From: Methylobacterium amylolyticum
GTDB taxonomy: Bacteria > Pseudomonadota > Alphaproteobacteria > Rhizobiales > Beijerinckiaceae
Direction of reading: 5' to 3'
Assembly (NCBI RefSeq): GCF_030700245.1
Contig: NZ_JAUYZI010000038.1
Span: forward strand, 1 to 62,840
Length of the DNA stretch: 62,840 bases
Positions 50,744 to 62,651 of the stretch are shown in pieces. Both the position numbers and the translations under genes were made by a program. The notes beneath the pieces are model-generated. The model made no database searches and was not told where the DNA came from. It saw only the letters and a program-made list of their open reading frames with translations. Within the stretch, counting starts at the first letter, position 1; each line of letters opens with the position of its first letter.

Positions 50744-51526
50744 CTACTTCACGGCGAGCGCGAGGTTGGCGACGTCGTCGAGGTAGCTGCGGATGCGGTC
50801 GGCGTTGGCGCCGAAGTCGCGCCCCGGCAGTCGCGCGGCCGAGCGCACGTCGATGCGTGCCCCGTCGGCGCGGGGGCGCACGCGGACGGTCACGTCGTCG
50901 GGCAGGTTGAGCACGAGGCCGCGGGCCACGGCGTCGATCCGGCCCTGGCCCATGCGGCCGCCCGGGCGGATCGCCTCGACGATCTGCCAGCGGCGCTTGA
51001 TCGCGGCCTGGCGGGCGAGCTCGAAGGCCTCGTCGGCGCCGATGTCCAGGGTCAGGGGCGCGATCTGCGGGTAGGCGGCGCGCTGGCTGTCGCGGGCGGC
51101 GGTGCCGGGATCGGGGGGATAACGGCCGGCGCGCGCGGCGAAGGCGGCGCGCGAGCGGGAGAAGGCGGGCGGATTGTCGACGTCGGTGGAGATGTCCGAC
51201 ACGGCCGGCAGGCGCAGCGCGCGCAGGCCCGCGTAGGCCGGGTAGGCCAGCACCACCACAGCCAGGAACAGGCCGGCCAGCGCCGCCCCGAGGCCGCGGG
51301 CGCCCTCCTGCCACACCCGGACGCAGGCGAACGAAGCGGCCAGCACCGCGAGCAGCGCGACGCCGAGCCCGGCCGTGAGCGCGGTAAGAGCGGCTCCGGT
51401 GTCGGCGCGCGGGTCGCGCACCACGATCAGGGCGATGAGCGTGGTGAGGAGGGAGAACACGGCGAGCCGCCGGGCCAGCGGACCGGCGCGGGTGACGGGT
51501 TCCTCGACGAGCAGGCGGCGGCGCAT
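50744..51526 (-). CDS. DUF1499 domain membrane protein
   Basis: A 260-residue protein with three helices in the N-terminal 110 residues (for example LLTTLIALIVV, VALLAVLAASFACV, GLFLAVVVLAYPAYAG) and a C-terminal DUF1499 domain: VSDISTDVDNPPAF and DDVTVRVRPRADGARIDVRSAAR. Function unknown; widely conserved in alphaproteobacteria. Convergent with the MBL gene. Confidence 0.88.
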   Translation of the reverse strand: MRRRLLVEEPVTRAGPLARRLAVFSLLTTLIALIVVRDPRADTGAALTALTAGLGVALLAVLAASFACVRVWQEGARGLGAALAGLFLAVVVLAYPAYAGLRALRLPAVSDISTDVDNPPAFSRSRAAFAARAGRYPPDPGTAARDSQRAAYPQIAPLTLDIGADEAFELARQAAIKRRWQIVEAIRPGGRMGQGRIDAVARGLVLNLPDDVTVRVRPRADGARIDVRSAARLPGRDFGANADRIRSYLDDVANLALAVK

Positions 51527-51591
51527 GGGGTCTCGGGCAGGGGCAGGCCGGCGATCCTACAGCCGAGCCGTGCCCGGCGCCAACCGCGGGC

Positions 51592-53433
51592 TCACGGCGC
51601 GAAGGCGCGGGCGTTCGCGGGCAGCCCCGCGGCGGCGGGGACGGCGAGGGGGCGGGGTGGCAGCGCCTCACCGGCCCGGTCCGGATCGGCGGTGCCGGGC
51701 AGGCCGCGGACCGCAACCGCGTCCCACGGCCCCGCGATCTCGAACAGCAGGGCCCGGGAAGGATCGGCGGGCGGGCGCAGGGCGAGGCCCGCCTGCGCGT
51801 CGAGCCGCCCTTCGGGCAGGGAGAGCTGCCCGCGCAGGGTCGCGCCGATCCCCGGGCCGCGCAGGACGGCGTCGGTGATCTCGCCGACGCCGTCGGTGAA
51901 CCGCAGGCCGACGGAGGCCCGCTCGAAACCGGTGCGGCCGTTCCGGCGGGCGAGCGCGCCCGGGGCCACGGCGCCGTTGCGGTGGATCACGTCGGCGAGG
52001 TCGAGGCCGGTGATCGCGCCGCCGTCGATGGCGAGGCTCGCCCGGCCGGAGACCCGCGACAGGAGCCCGGCCGCCTCCCGGGCGCCGCTCTCCAGGGCGA
52101 ACTGCCCCTGCGCGGCCCCCAGGACCCAGCGCCCCTCGCCGGCGTCGCTGATCAGTCCCCCGAGGTCGAGGCGGTCGAAGCCGCCCTGCGCCCGCACCTC
52201 CGTCTCGGCCGGGTCCGCCCCACGCGTCAGCAGGACGCGGCCCTTGAGCGTGCCGCCCTGGATCCGGGCCCGGTTGAGTGCGACCTCGACCGAGGCCGCC
52301 CGCACCAGCACGCTCGCGGCGAGATCCTCGATCTGGACCGGGCCGACCCGGCTCGCCGCCGCCGACAAGCGCAGGTCGAGGTCGGCGCGGGTGTACGGCC
52401 CGAGCGCCAGGGGAACCGTCCCAGGCTCGAACGGCCGCACCAGCGCGGCGACCACGGGCGCGAGGTTGAGGCTGTCGGCGGCGAGCGTCGCCTGCACCGA
52501 CAGGCGCGGGGCCGTGCCCGTTCCCGCCGTGCCCGTCCCCAGCACGAGGGCGCCGGCCCCTTCCAGGTGCGCGCCGCCGACGCCGACGCGCAGGCGGGGC
52601 CAGGACACGGTGCGCCCCGCCGCCTCGAAATCGCCCTCGAAATCGAACGCCCCGGCGAAGGGCAGGAGCGGTGCGGAGCCGCCGAGCCACGCGAGGGTCT
52701 CAGGCAGCGCACGCGTCTCGCCCCGGGCCCGGCCCGTCAGGCTCGGCAGGCCGCCCCACGTCTCGGGGAGCCCGGCCGTGCCCTCGGCCGCGAGGCCGCC
52801 ACCGGGCCATCCCGCCTCCGCCGCGAACGGGCTGCGCCGCCCGAGCGCGAGTTCGGCCGGCCGCAGCCGGCTCACCACCAGCCGCGTCGGCACGCCCCGC
52901 CACGTCAGGCGGGCCCGCGCATCGGCCGCCGCGCTCCAGAACGGCCACGCGAGGTCGAGGTCGAGGTCGCGGGCGAGTGCGCCGTCGCCGACGCGCGCGC
53001 CGGTGAGGACGATCCGCCGGGGATGCTCGGTCAGGCCCGCGCGCGCGTTGTCCGCGAGGCGGGCGAGCGGCCCCGCCCAGGCCGCGGCGTCGTCCGAGAG
53101 CCGCGCCCCGTCGAGGGTGAGGCCTCCGATCGCCGCCCGGCCGGCGAGGAGTCCCGGGAGATCGAGATCGACCGCGAGACGGGCGCCCTCCGCCAGAGAC
53201 GGGCCGCCGGGACCGCCCGCGGCGAGCCGGGCGCCGGAGAAGGCGAGCCGCGGCAGCGGCAGCAGCGTGAGCGTCGCGGGGCCCTCCGCCGCGAGAGCGA
53301 GGCCGTACCCGCCGAGCGTCCGGTTGGCGAACGCCGTCGCCCGGCCGGTCTCGACCGGCCAGTCCCGCAGGCCGAGGCCGGCGAGGATCAGGCCCGCGAG
53401 GGCGAGGGCGACGATCGGGCGGGACGGCGGCAT
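51592..53433 (-). CDS. AsmA-family protein
   Basis: The 613-residue product has an N-terminal helix (about 5-21, IVALALAGLILAGLGL) followed by a long beta-rich region typical of AsmA/TamB-like lipid-transport bridges, with the C-terminal AsmA motif region AIDGGAITGLDLADVI and GFERASVGLRFTDGVGEI. AsmA proteins help move phospholipid to the outer membrane. ATG 53433 with GGAG five bases upstream is chosen; the frame extends 28 codons further. Confidence 0.85.
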   Translation of the reverse strand: MPPSRPIVALALAGLILAGLGLRDWPVETGRATAFANRTLGGYGLALAAEGPATLTLLPLPRLAFSGARLAAGGPGGPSLAEGARLAVDLDLPGLLAGRAAIGGLTLDGARLSDDAAAWAGPLARLADNARAGLTEHPRRIVLTGARVGDGALARDLDLDLAWPFWSAAADARARLTWRGVPTRLVVSRLRPAELALGRRSPFAAEAGWPGGGLAAEGTAGLPETWGGLPSLTGRARGETRALPETLAWLGGSAPLLPFAGAFDFEGDFEAAGRTVSWPRLRVGVGGAHLEGAGALVLGTGTAGTGTAPRLSVQATLAADSLNLAPVVAALVRPFEPGTVPLALGPYTRADLDLRLSAAASRVGPVQIEDLAASVLVRAASVEVALNRARIQGGTLKGRVLLTRGADPAETEVRAQGGFDRLDLGGLISDAGEGRWVLGAAQGQFALESGAREAAGLLSRVSGRASLAIDGGAITGLDLADVIHRNGAVAPGALARRNGRTGFERASVGLRFTDGVGEITDAVLRGPGIGATLRGQLSLPEGRLDAQAGLALRPPADPSRALLFEIAGPWDAVAVRGLPGTADPDRAGEALPPRPLAVPAAAGLPANARAFAP

Positions 53434-53721
53434 CAGGCTCCGGGACGGGCTCCGGGACGGGCGGCGCCGGCCCGTCGGGTCGTCGCGGCCCAGCCGGGCA
53501 GGCACGTCGTTGGCCAAGCCTTAGCCTGTTCCGCACCCTCTGTCTGCCCGGCCGGCGCCGGGCCCCGGGGGATGCCGTCTCCGGGGATGCCCGTTACGGA
53601 TCGGCGCGGGCACCACGGGGCGCGACGGCCGCGGCACTGGACCGCGGCCCCGGAATCGGGGACAGCAGGCGCAGCACGACGGTTGCGGGCCGGCCGAGGC
53701 CCGCGGGAAGGAAGCGGTTCG

Positions 53722-54462
53722 ATGAGGAAGGTCTACACGGGTCCGGTGGAGGCGCTGGCCGGATTGCTGCGCGACGACATGATGCTCATGTGCGGCGGCT
53801 TCGGGCTGTGCGGCATCCCGGACGAGTTGATCGAGGCGGTGCGCCTCTCGGGCGTCAAGGGCCTCACCGTGGTGTCGAACAACGCCGGCATCGACGGCGT
53901 CGGCCTCGGCAAGCTCCTGGAGACCCGCCAGGTGCGGAAGATGATCTCGTCCTACGTCGGCGAGAACAAGGAGTTCGCCCGCCAGTACCTCGGCGGCGAG
54001 CTGGAGATCGAGTTCAACCCGCAGGGCACGCTGGCCGAGCGCATCCGCGCCGGGGGCGCGGGCATCCCGGCCTTCTTCACCAAGACCGGCTTCGGCACCA
54101 AGGTCGCCGAGGGCAAGGAGACCCGGGAGTTCGACGGCGAGAACTACGTGATGGAGAGCGGCCTGTTCGCCGACGTCGCCCTGGTCCACGCCCATACCGG
54201 CGACACCGAGGGCAACCTGCGCTACCGGATGACCGCCCGCAACTTCAACCCGATGATGGCCACCGCCGCCGCGGTGACGGTCGCCCAGGTCGAGCACCTC
54301 GTGAAGCCCGGCGAGATCGACCCGGACACGATCCACACGCCCGGCATCTTCGTGAAGCGGATCGTCGCGGTGACCACCGGCGAGAAGCGCATCGAGCAGC
54401 GCACGGTCCGCAAGCGCAACGACGCCACCCCGGCGGCTGCGGCCGGCGGCGGCACGCACTGA
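53722..54462 (+). CDS. scoA: 3-oxoacid (succinyl) CoA-transferase subunit A
   Basis: The 246-residue subunit starts MRKVYTGPVEALAGLLRDDM and carries the glycine-rich GGFGLCGIPDELIEAV (about 25) and the loop VVSNNAGIDGVGLGKLLETRQV. It shuttles CoA between succinyl-CoA and acetoacetate with ScoB, for ketone-body or polyhydroxybutyrate degradation. The catalytic Glu is in subunit B. Gap to scoB is 145 bp. Confidence 0.95.
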   Translation: MRKVYTGPVEALAGLLRDDMMLMCGGFGLCGIPDELIEAVRLSGVKGLTVVSNNAGIDGVGLGKLLETRQVRKMISSYVGENKEFARQYLGGELEIEFNPQGTLAERIRAGGAGIPAFFTKTGFGTKVAEGKETREFDGENYVMESGLFADVALVHAHTGDTEGNLRYRMTARNFNPMMATAAAVTVAQVEHLVKPGEIDPDTIHTPGIFVKRIVAVTTGEKRIEQRTVRKRNDATPAAAAGGGTH

Positions 54463-54607
54463 TCGAGAAAAGAAGACGCTCCGGCCACGGGCCGGCAAGC
54501 GCGACTGCGCGTCGCCGCAGGCAAGCTTGCGCAGCCTGCGTAAACTTAGCTGTGTGCGGCGGATCGTGCGACATCGGGACGATGGCGCACAACTCATGGA
54601 GATTGGA

Positions 54608-55267
54608 ATGGCCTGGACCCGCGAGCAGATGGCGGCGCGCGCCGCCAAGGAGCTGGAGGACGGCTTCTACGTGAACCTCGGCATCGGCATCCCGACGCTG
54701 GTGTCGAACTACATCCCCGAAGGCATGTCGGTGCAGTTGCAGTCGGAGAACGGCATGCTCGGCATGGGCCCGTTCCCGTTCGAGGGCGAGGAAGACCCGG
54801 ACCTGATCAACGCCGGCAAGCAGACGATCACCGCGCTGCCGACCACGAGCTACTTCTCGTCCTCCGACTCGTTCGGGATGATCCGCGGCGGGCACATCAA
54901 CCTGTCGATCCTCGGCGCGATGCAGGTGGCGGGCAACGGCGACCTCGCCAACTGGATGATCCCCGGCAAGATGGTGAAGGGGATGGGCGGGGCGATGGAC
55001 CTCGTGGCCGGCGTCAAGCGCGTCGTGGTGGTGATGGAGCACGTCGCCCGGAACAAGGACGGCACGGAGAGCCCGAAGCTGCTCAAGGACTGCGACCTGC
55101 CGCTGACCGGCACGCGGGTGGTCGATCTGGTGATCACCGATCTCGGCGTGTTCGCCATCGACAAGAAGGGCGACGGCGGCATGCGGCTGATCGAGCTCGC
55201 CGAAGGGGTCACCGAGGACGAGATCCGCAAGAAGACCGAGGCCGATTTCACGGTGGCGCTGGCCTAG
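54608..55267 (+). CDS. scoB: 3-oxoacid CoA-transferase subunit B
   Basis: The 219-residue subunit has VNLGIGIPTLVSNYIPE (about 24), the catalytic Glu in LQSENGMLGMGPFP (about 50), and GGHINLSILGAMQV (about 98), the glutamyl-CoA signature of subunit B. GGAG lies six bases before ATG 54608; the ATG at 54596 would lie within that site. It is followed by a known type of alphaproteobacterial repeat. Confidence 0.95.
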   Translation: MAWTREQMAARAAKELEDGFYVNLGIGIPTLVSNYIPEGMSVQLQSENGMLGMGPFPFEGEEDPDLINAGKQTITALPTTSYFSSSDSFGMIRGGHINLSILGAMQVAGNGDLANWMIPGKMVKGMGGAMDLVAGVKRVVVVMEHVARNKDGTESPKLLKDCDLPLTGTRVVDLVITDLGVFAIDKKGDGGMRLIELAEGVTEDEIRKKTEADFTVALA

Positions 55268-55369
55268 AGCATCGTCCCGAAAGGTGGTCACCGGCTTTCG
55301 GAAAAGATGATGCAAAGGCGGAGGGCTCGCGCATCGTCCCGGATCCGATATCCAGGACGATGCGCGAGC
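55266..55369. repeat. Alphaproteobacterial intergenic repeat with palindrome
   Basis: Begins AGAGCATCGTCCCGAAA... and ...TTTCGGAAAAGATGATGC (55266-55313), the well-known GCATCNTTCCGAAAA-type intergenic repeat, then a perfect 15-bp palindrome GCTCGCGCATCGTCC / GGACGATGCGCGAGC (55325-55339 and 55355-55369). Placed between scoB and the convergent 226-aa gene. Confidence 0.75.
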
Positions 55370-55445
55370 TGCGCCGAGCGCCCCTCGTCCGGCGGGACGA
55401 CGTGGGGGCGGTGCCGCCCCCACGCGGGGTTAAGGCAGAAAAAAA

Positions 55446-56126
55446 TCACATCGGCGGGGTGAGGCCGTTCTTGCCGACCGCGACGAGCTTGCCGTCGGTC
55501 TTGCCGCCCTCCTTGGCGACCACCGCGAACACCTTGGCGCCCGGCGCCAGGACCGCCTTGTCGGCGGGCTCGAAGGCGACGATCGGGGCCGAGGGCGGCA
55601 CGACGATGGTCTTGGTGCCATCCTTGCCGTAACCCACGGTCAGGGTGCGGGCACCATCGGCCGCGGCGGTGTCCGCCTTCACGGTGCCGTTGGTCATCGT
55701 GCTCTTCACCTTCGGCGCGTTGGCCGCCTCGGCCTTCACGGTGCCGTTGGTCATCGCGCTCTTCACTTTGGCGCCGCCGCCGGCGGTCTGGTCGGTGATC
55801 GCGTCCCAACCGTAATGGCCCTCGCCGGTGCCGCGCATCGACTCGGGGAACAGCACGACCTCCAGCGCCGTCATCGGGTTCTCGCCCTTGGTGGCGGTGC
55901 CGATGAACACCCCGTCCTTGATCGCGTCGAGGTTCGAGGGCACCACCGACACGAACTTGGCCGAGCCGATCTCGACGGTCTCGGTGCCGCCGGCCTCGGT
56001 CTTGATGACCAGAGAGCCGCCGTCGGCCTTCTCGATCGTGCCGCGGACGCGCTCCAGCGCGGAGGCCAGCGAGGCGCTGGTCAGCGTGATCAGCGCGGCG
56101 GCGGTGAGGGTGGCGAAGCGTTTCAT
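55446..56126 (-). CDS. Hypothetical periplasmic protein with internal repeat (226 aa)
   Basis: A 226-residue protein with a signal peptide (LTAAALITLTSASLASA), an OB-like N-terminal segment (LERVRGTIEKADGGSLVIKTEAGGTETVEIG, here shown in two parts: LERVRGTIEKADGGSLVI and KTEAGGTETVEIG) and a duplicated motif VKSAMTNGTVKAEAA / VKSTMTNGTVKADTA at about 122-152. The fold resembles DUF5666-type periplasmic domains; function unknown. Ends convergent with scoB. Confidence 0.78.
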   Translation of the reverse strand: MKRFATLTAAALITLTSASLASALERVRGTIEKADGGSLVIKTEAGGTETVEIGSAKFVSVVPSNLDAIKDGVFIGTATKGENPMTALEVVLFPESMRGTGEGHYGWDAITDQTAGGGAKVKSAMTNGTVKAEAANAPKVKSTMTNGTVKADTAAADGARTLTVGYGKDGTKTIVVPPSAPIVAFEPADKAVLAPGAKVFAVVAKEGGKTDGKLVAVGKNGLTPPM

Positions 56127-56259
56127 CCTGTCTCTCCGTGATCGAGAGAAGCCGTTATGGCGCGCGGCCGGCCGGCGGACAGGCTTGCGCGCAAGTGTTT
56201 CGCGCGCGCGTGGCTCACGATTGTCCGAGTGAGCGCTTCCGCGGGAGGCGACACCCCAA

Positions 56260-56294
56260 GAAAAAGCGGCGCCGGACGGGTGTCCGGCGCCGCG
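56260..56294 (-). terminator. Intrinsic terminator of acnA
   Basis: Read on the minus strand, GCGGCGCCGGACA.. CCGTCCGGCGCCGC forms a stem of about 11-12 bp (56266-56292), followed by TTTTTCTT (56265-56258). It is 45 bp downstream of the acnA stop. Confidence 0.85.
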
Positions 56295-56338
56295 GGAAGG
56301 GCGTGGCCGGGCGGCGCGCCGCCCGGACGGGACCGGCC

Positions 56339-59038
<2,700 letters not shown>

Positions 59039-59309
59039 GGCTGGTCGAGTCCTCGCTGCGAATGTCGAACACGCGCAGGCATGACCTGCGCCACGAAGTC
59101 AGTGTTCGGCCTATCTAGCGCCCGTCGGGCGCGCGCCGCCCCGGGAGTGCCCGGATCGAACGGTGCGCGGGGGCGATTTGGACGCCCGAGATCCGCGCGG
59201 CGCAGCCGCCAGCGGTATAGAACGTTTCGAAGGTGACCGCTACGGACGTGCGGTAACAGGCGCGTGCGCCTGTCGGCGCCGCGCCATGCGTCCGGGACAG
59301 GCGGTGGTG

Positions 59310-60113
59310 TCAGCCGCGCTGGGTCGCGGCCTCGGGCTTGAACCGGTTCGGCTGGGCGGCGAGCTTGCGCAACGCTGCGACGTTGGCGGCGGCCTCCGCG
59401 GGGCCCATGTCCCGGCGCAGCACCGCCTCCGCCTCGGGGTAGCGCCCCTTGAGGCCCAGCACGAGGGCGAGGTTCGCCCGCACCCGGGCGTCCGCGCCGG
59501 GCTGCGCGTCGGCGAGCCGGAGGGTCTGCTCGGCCTGGTCGAGGTTGCGCGACAGGGCGTAGGACAGGCCGAGATTCGACAGGAGCGAGGGCTCGTTCGG
59601 GCGGATCTTCAGGGCCGCCTCGTAGAAGCCCTGGGCGCGGCCCTGCTCGCCCATCTGCGCCGCGGCGGAGCCCTGCGCCGACAGGATGCGCCAGTCCGGA
59701 TTGGCGGGGGTGTGGGCGTTCGACAGCACCTCGATCGCCTCGCGGTAGCGCCCGACCTCGACGAGCGACTTGCCGTAGGCGCCGAGCAGCGCCGTGTCCT
59801 TGGGGTTGCGCAGGGCCGCCTGCTGGAGGACGGCGCTCGCCTGCCCGGCCTGGTCGTTGGCCCGCAGCGCCCGGGCGTAGCGGATCGCGAGGCGGGCGTC
59901 GCCGGGATCGGCCTTGGAGCGCTCGGCCAGGGCGTCGATCTCGCCGCGCGCGACCGCGCCGGTGGCGCCGAGGCCGCCGATCGAACCGGTCGTCTCGGGC
60001 GAGCGGGTGTTGCAGCCGGCGAGCCCGAGGGCCAGGAGCAGCGCGGCGGCGAGCCCGGCCCGGCCGCGGGGACGGCGCGAGAGGCGGGACACCCGGGACC
60101 GCGTTGTGCTCAT
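59310..60113 (-). CDS. tadD: TadD-like TPR lipoprotein
   Basis: The 267-residue protein has a lipobox LGLAGC at about residues 29-34 and a row of TPR repeats in the C-terminal part, e.g. PSLLSNLGLSYALSRNLDQAEQTL and NLALVLGLKGRYPEAEAVL. This matches TadD, the lipoprotein of the Flp pilus machine. It stands alone here, apart from the TadG-like gene at 36.6 kb. ATG 60113. Confidence 0.88.
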   Translation of the reverse strand: MSTTRSRVSRLSRRPRGRAGLAAALLLALGLAGCNTRSPETTGSIGGLGATGAVARGEIDALAERSKADPGDARLAIRYARALRANDQAGQASAVLQQAALRNPKDTALLGAYGKSLVEVGRYREAIEVLSNAHTPANPDWRILSAQGSAAAQMGEQGRAQGFYEAALKIRPNEPSLLSNLGLSYALSRNLDQAEQTLRLADAQPGADARVRANLALVLGLKGRYPEAEAVLRRDMGPAEAAANVAALRKLAAQPNRFKPEAATQRG

Positions 60114-60253
60114 TGCGACGCTCCGCCGACACAGCGTCCGGAGCGGCGCGCCACGCGCTTCACGCCCCCGACGGGCCGGTGATAGAGCGTTAACCCTAAC
60201 CCTGAGTTAAGGCCCGGCTCTCCCGGGCCGCCCCCGCACGAGACACCCGGCGC

Positions 60254-61654
60254 ATGACGCAGGCCGCATCCGAGACGATCCCGGCCGGGCTGCTGCCCGC
60301 CGACGCGCCGGCGATCCCGGTCACGCTCGTGGCCGCCGCGGACTGGGAGCGCGTGCGGGCCGGCCTGGAGCCGGCTCAGCGCGCCTTCGCGGCGGCGACG
60401 GGCTTCACCGCCAAGGCCGGCAGCCTCGCCCTGCTGCCCGGTGCGGACGGCGGCCTCGCCCGGGCCCTGTTCGGCCTCGGCGACCCGGGCGCGCCGGCCG
60501 GCGACCGGCTGATCGCCGGCAAGCTGCCCGGCCTGCTGCCGGAGGGGACCTACCGCCTGGAGGGCGCGCCCGATCCCGCCGCGGCGGCGCTGGCGTGGCT
60601 GATGGGGAGCTACCGGTTCGGCCGCTACCGCAAGGGCGACGGCACCAAGGCGCGCCTCGCGGCGCCGGAGGGCGTCGATCGGGACGAGATCGTGCGGATC
60701 GCCGCGGCGGTGGCGATGGGCCGCGACCTGATCAACACCCCGGCCAACGACCTCGGCCCGGCCGAGATCGCGGCGGCCGCGTGCGCCCTGGCCGAGCGCC
60801 ACGGCGCCGCGATCACGGTGATCGAGGGCCCGGAGCTGGAGCGGGCGTTTCCGCTGATCCACGCGGTCGGCGCCGCCTCCCCCCGGGCGCCGCGCCTGAT
60901 CGACCTGCGCTGGGGGCCGGAGGACGCGCCGCGCGTGACGCTGGTCGGCAAGGGCGTCGCCTTCGACACCGGCGGGCTCGACATCAAGCCGTCGGCGGCG
61001 ATGCTCTTGATGAAGAAGGACATGGGTGGCGCCGCCGCCGCGCTCGCCACCGCCGACATGGCGATGGGCGCGGGACTCAAGCTCCGCCTGCGCGTGCTGG
61101 TCCCGGCGGTGGAGAACGCGGTCGCCGGCAATGCCTTCCGCCCCGGCGACGTGCTGGGCAGCCGCGCCGGCCTCACGGTCGAGATCGGCAACACCGATGC
61201 GGAGGGCCGCCTGATCCTCGCCGACGCCCTGGCGCTGGCCGATGCCGAGGCGCCCGACCTGATCCTCGACTTCTCGACGCTGACCGGCGCCGCCCGCGTC
61301 GCGCTGGGACCGGACCTGCCGGCCTTCTTCACCGAGGACGACGCCCTGGCGGCGGCCGTCGCGGAGGCCGGGCAGCGGGCGATCGACCCGGTGTGGCGCA
61401 TGCCGCTCCACGCCCCCTACGCGAGCCTGCTCGATTCGAAGGTCGCCGACCTCAACAACGTCTCCGGCGGCCCCTTCGCCGGGGCGATCACCGCCGCCCT
61501 GTTCCTGCGCCGCTTCGCCCCGAAGACGCGCGCCCACGGCCATTTCGACCTCTACGGTTGGAACCCCTCGACCAAGCCCGGCCGGCCGGAGGGCGGCGAG
61601 GTGCAGACCGCGCGGCTGACCTACGCGCTCCTGAAGACGCGGTACGGGGTCTGA
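60254..61654 (+). CDS. Leucyl aminopeptidase family protein (PepA-like)
   Basis: The 466-residue enzyme has the M17 domain with KGVAFDTGGLDIKPS (about 234), metal ligands in DMGGAAAAL, and IGNTDAEGRLILADAL (about 312, catalytic Arg/Asp). N-terminal domain is short. It removes N-terminal residues from peptides in the cytoplasm, using two Zn or Mn ions. Its stop codon directly abuts the convergent quinone-oxidoreductase stop. Confidence 0.93.
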   Translation: MTQAASETIPAGLLPADAPAIPVTLVAAADWERVRAGLEPAQRAFAAATGFTAKAGSLALLPGADGGLARALFGLGDPGAPAGDRLIAGKLPGLLPEGTYRLEGAPDPAAAALAWLMGSYRFGRYRKGDGTKARLAAPEGVDRDEIVRIAAAVAMGRDLINTPANDLGPAEIAAAACALAERHGAAITVIEGPELERAFPLIHAVGAASPRAPRLIDLRWGPEDAPRVTLVGKGVAFDTGGLDIKPSAAMLLMKKDMGGAAAALATADMAMGAGLKLRLRVLVPAVENAVAGNAFRPGDVLGSRAGLTVEIGNTDAEGRLILADALALADAEAPDLILDFSTLTGAARVALGPDLPAFFTEDDALAAAVAEAGQRAIDPVWRMPLHAPYASLLDSKVADLNNVSGGPFAGAITAALFLRRFAPKTRAHGHFDLYGWNPSTKPGRPEGGEVQTARLTYALLKTRYGV

Positions 61655-62638
61655 TCACGGCATCAAGAGGATCGCCCCCGTCGTCGCCCGCGCCTCCGCC
61701 GCCCGGTGGGCGTCGGCCGCCTCGGACAGCGGGAAGCGGGCGCCGATCTCCGGCACGACGTGGCCGCGCGCCACCGCGTCGAACAGGTCGGCGGCGTTGG
61801 CCCGGAGCCGGGCCGGGTCGGCGTTGTGCGGGAACACCGAGGGGCGTGTCAGGAACAGGCAGCCCTTCTTGTTGAGGAGTTCCGGCGCGATGTCGGGCGC
61901 AGGTCCCGAGGCCGCGCCGTAGCTCACCACGAGGCCGAACGGCTCGGCGAGGTCGAGGGAGTGCAGGAAGGTGTCGCGGCCGACCGAGTCGTAGACCACC
62001 CGCGCCTTGCGCCCGCCGGTGGCCGCGAGCAGCGCCTCCGGCCAGCCCGACCGGCTGTAGTCGATCGCCACGTCGCAGCCCGCCGCCCGCGCCGCCGCGC
62101 ATTTCTCTTCCGAGCCGGCGGTGCCGACGACGAAGGCGCCGAGCGCCTTGGCCCAGCGGCTCAGGATCTGCCCGACGCCGCCCGCCGCGGCGTGGACGAG
62201 GACGGTCTCGCCGGCTTTCACCGCGTGGGTCCGGCGCAGCAGGTACTGCGCGGTCAGCCCCTTGAAGATCACCGCGGCGGCGGCCGCGTCGTCGAGTTCG
62301 TCGGGGAGCTTCACGAGGCGGTCGGCCGGCACCACCCGCCGGTCGGCGTAGGCGCCGAGGCCGGCATTGATGGTGGCGACCCGGTCGCCCGCCCGGAGGT
62401 CGGTGACGCCCTCGCCGACCGCCTCGATCGTCCCTGCCGCCTCGTGGCCGAGCCCGGTCGGCAGCGGCAGCGGGTAGGCGCCCTTGCGCTGGTAGACGTC
62501 GATGTAGTTGAAGCCCACCGCCCCATGCCGGACCAGCACCTCGCCGGGGCCCGGCGGCTTCAGCGCCACGTCCTCCAGTCGCAGCACCTCCGGCCCGCCG
62601 AACGCGCGCACGACGATCGCCTTCGGGTTCTGCGTCAC
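61655..62638 (-). CDS. NADPH:quinone oxidoreductase (MDR family)
   Basis: The 327-residue protein starts MTQNPKAIVVRAFGGPEVLRL (GTG 62638) and has NYIDVYQRKGAYPLPLPTGLGHEAAG, TVLVHAAAGGVGQILSRWAKALGA and the terminal HRAAEARATTGAILL, as in QorA. It reduces quinones by NADPH. There is no visible ribosome-binding site before the GTG; the sequence upstream is a transposase gene end, so expression may depend on it or be weakened. Confidence 0.93.
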   Translation of the reverse strand: MTQNPKAIVVRAFGGPEVLRLEDVALKPPGPGEVLVRHGAVGFNYIDVYQRKGAYPLPLPTGLGHEAAGTIEAVGEGVTDLRAGDRVATINAGLGAYADRRVVPADRLVKLPDELDDAAAAAVIFKGLTAQYLLRRTHAVKAGETVLVHAAAGGVGQILSRWAKALGAFVVGTAGSEEKCAAARAAGCDVAIDYSRSGWPEALLAATGGRKARVVYDSVGRDTFLHSLDLAEPFGLVVSYGAASGPAPDIAPELLNKKGCLFLTRPSVFPHNADPARLRANAADLFDAVARGHVVPEIGARFPLSEAADAHRAAEARATTGAILLMP

Positions 62639-62651
62639 TTTGTGTGGCGGG

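Noticed and set aside
54463..54607. GCAAGCTTGC palindrome between scoA and scoB as an operator
   Set aside because: Ten-base palindromes are expected by chance and no paired element was seen.
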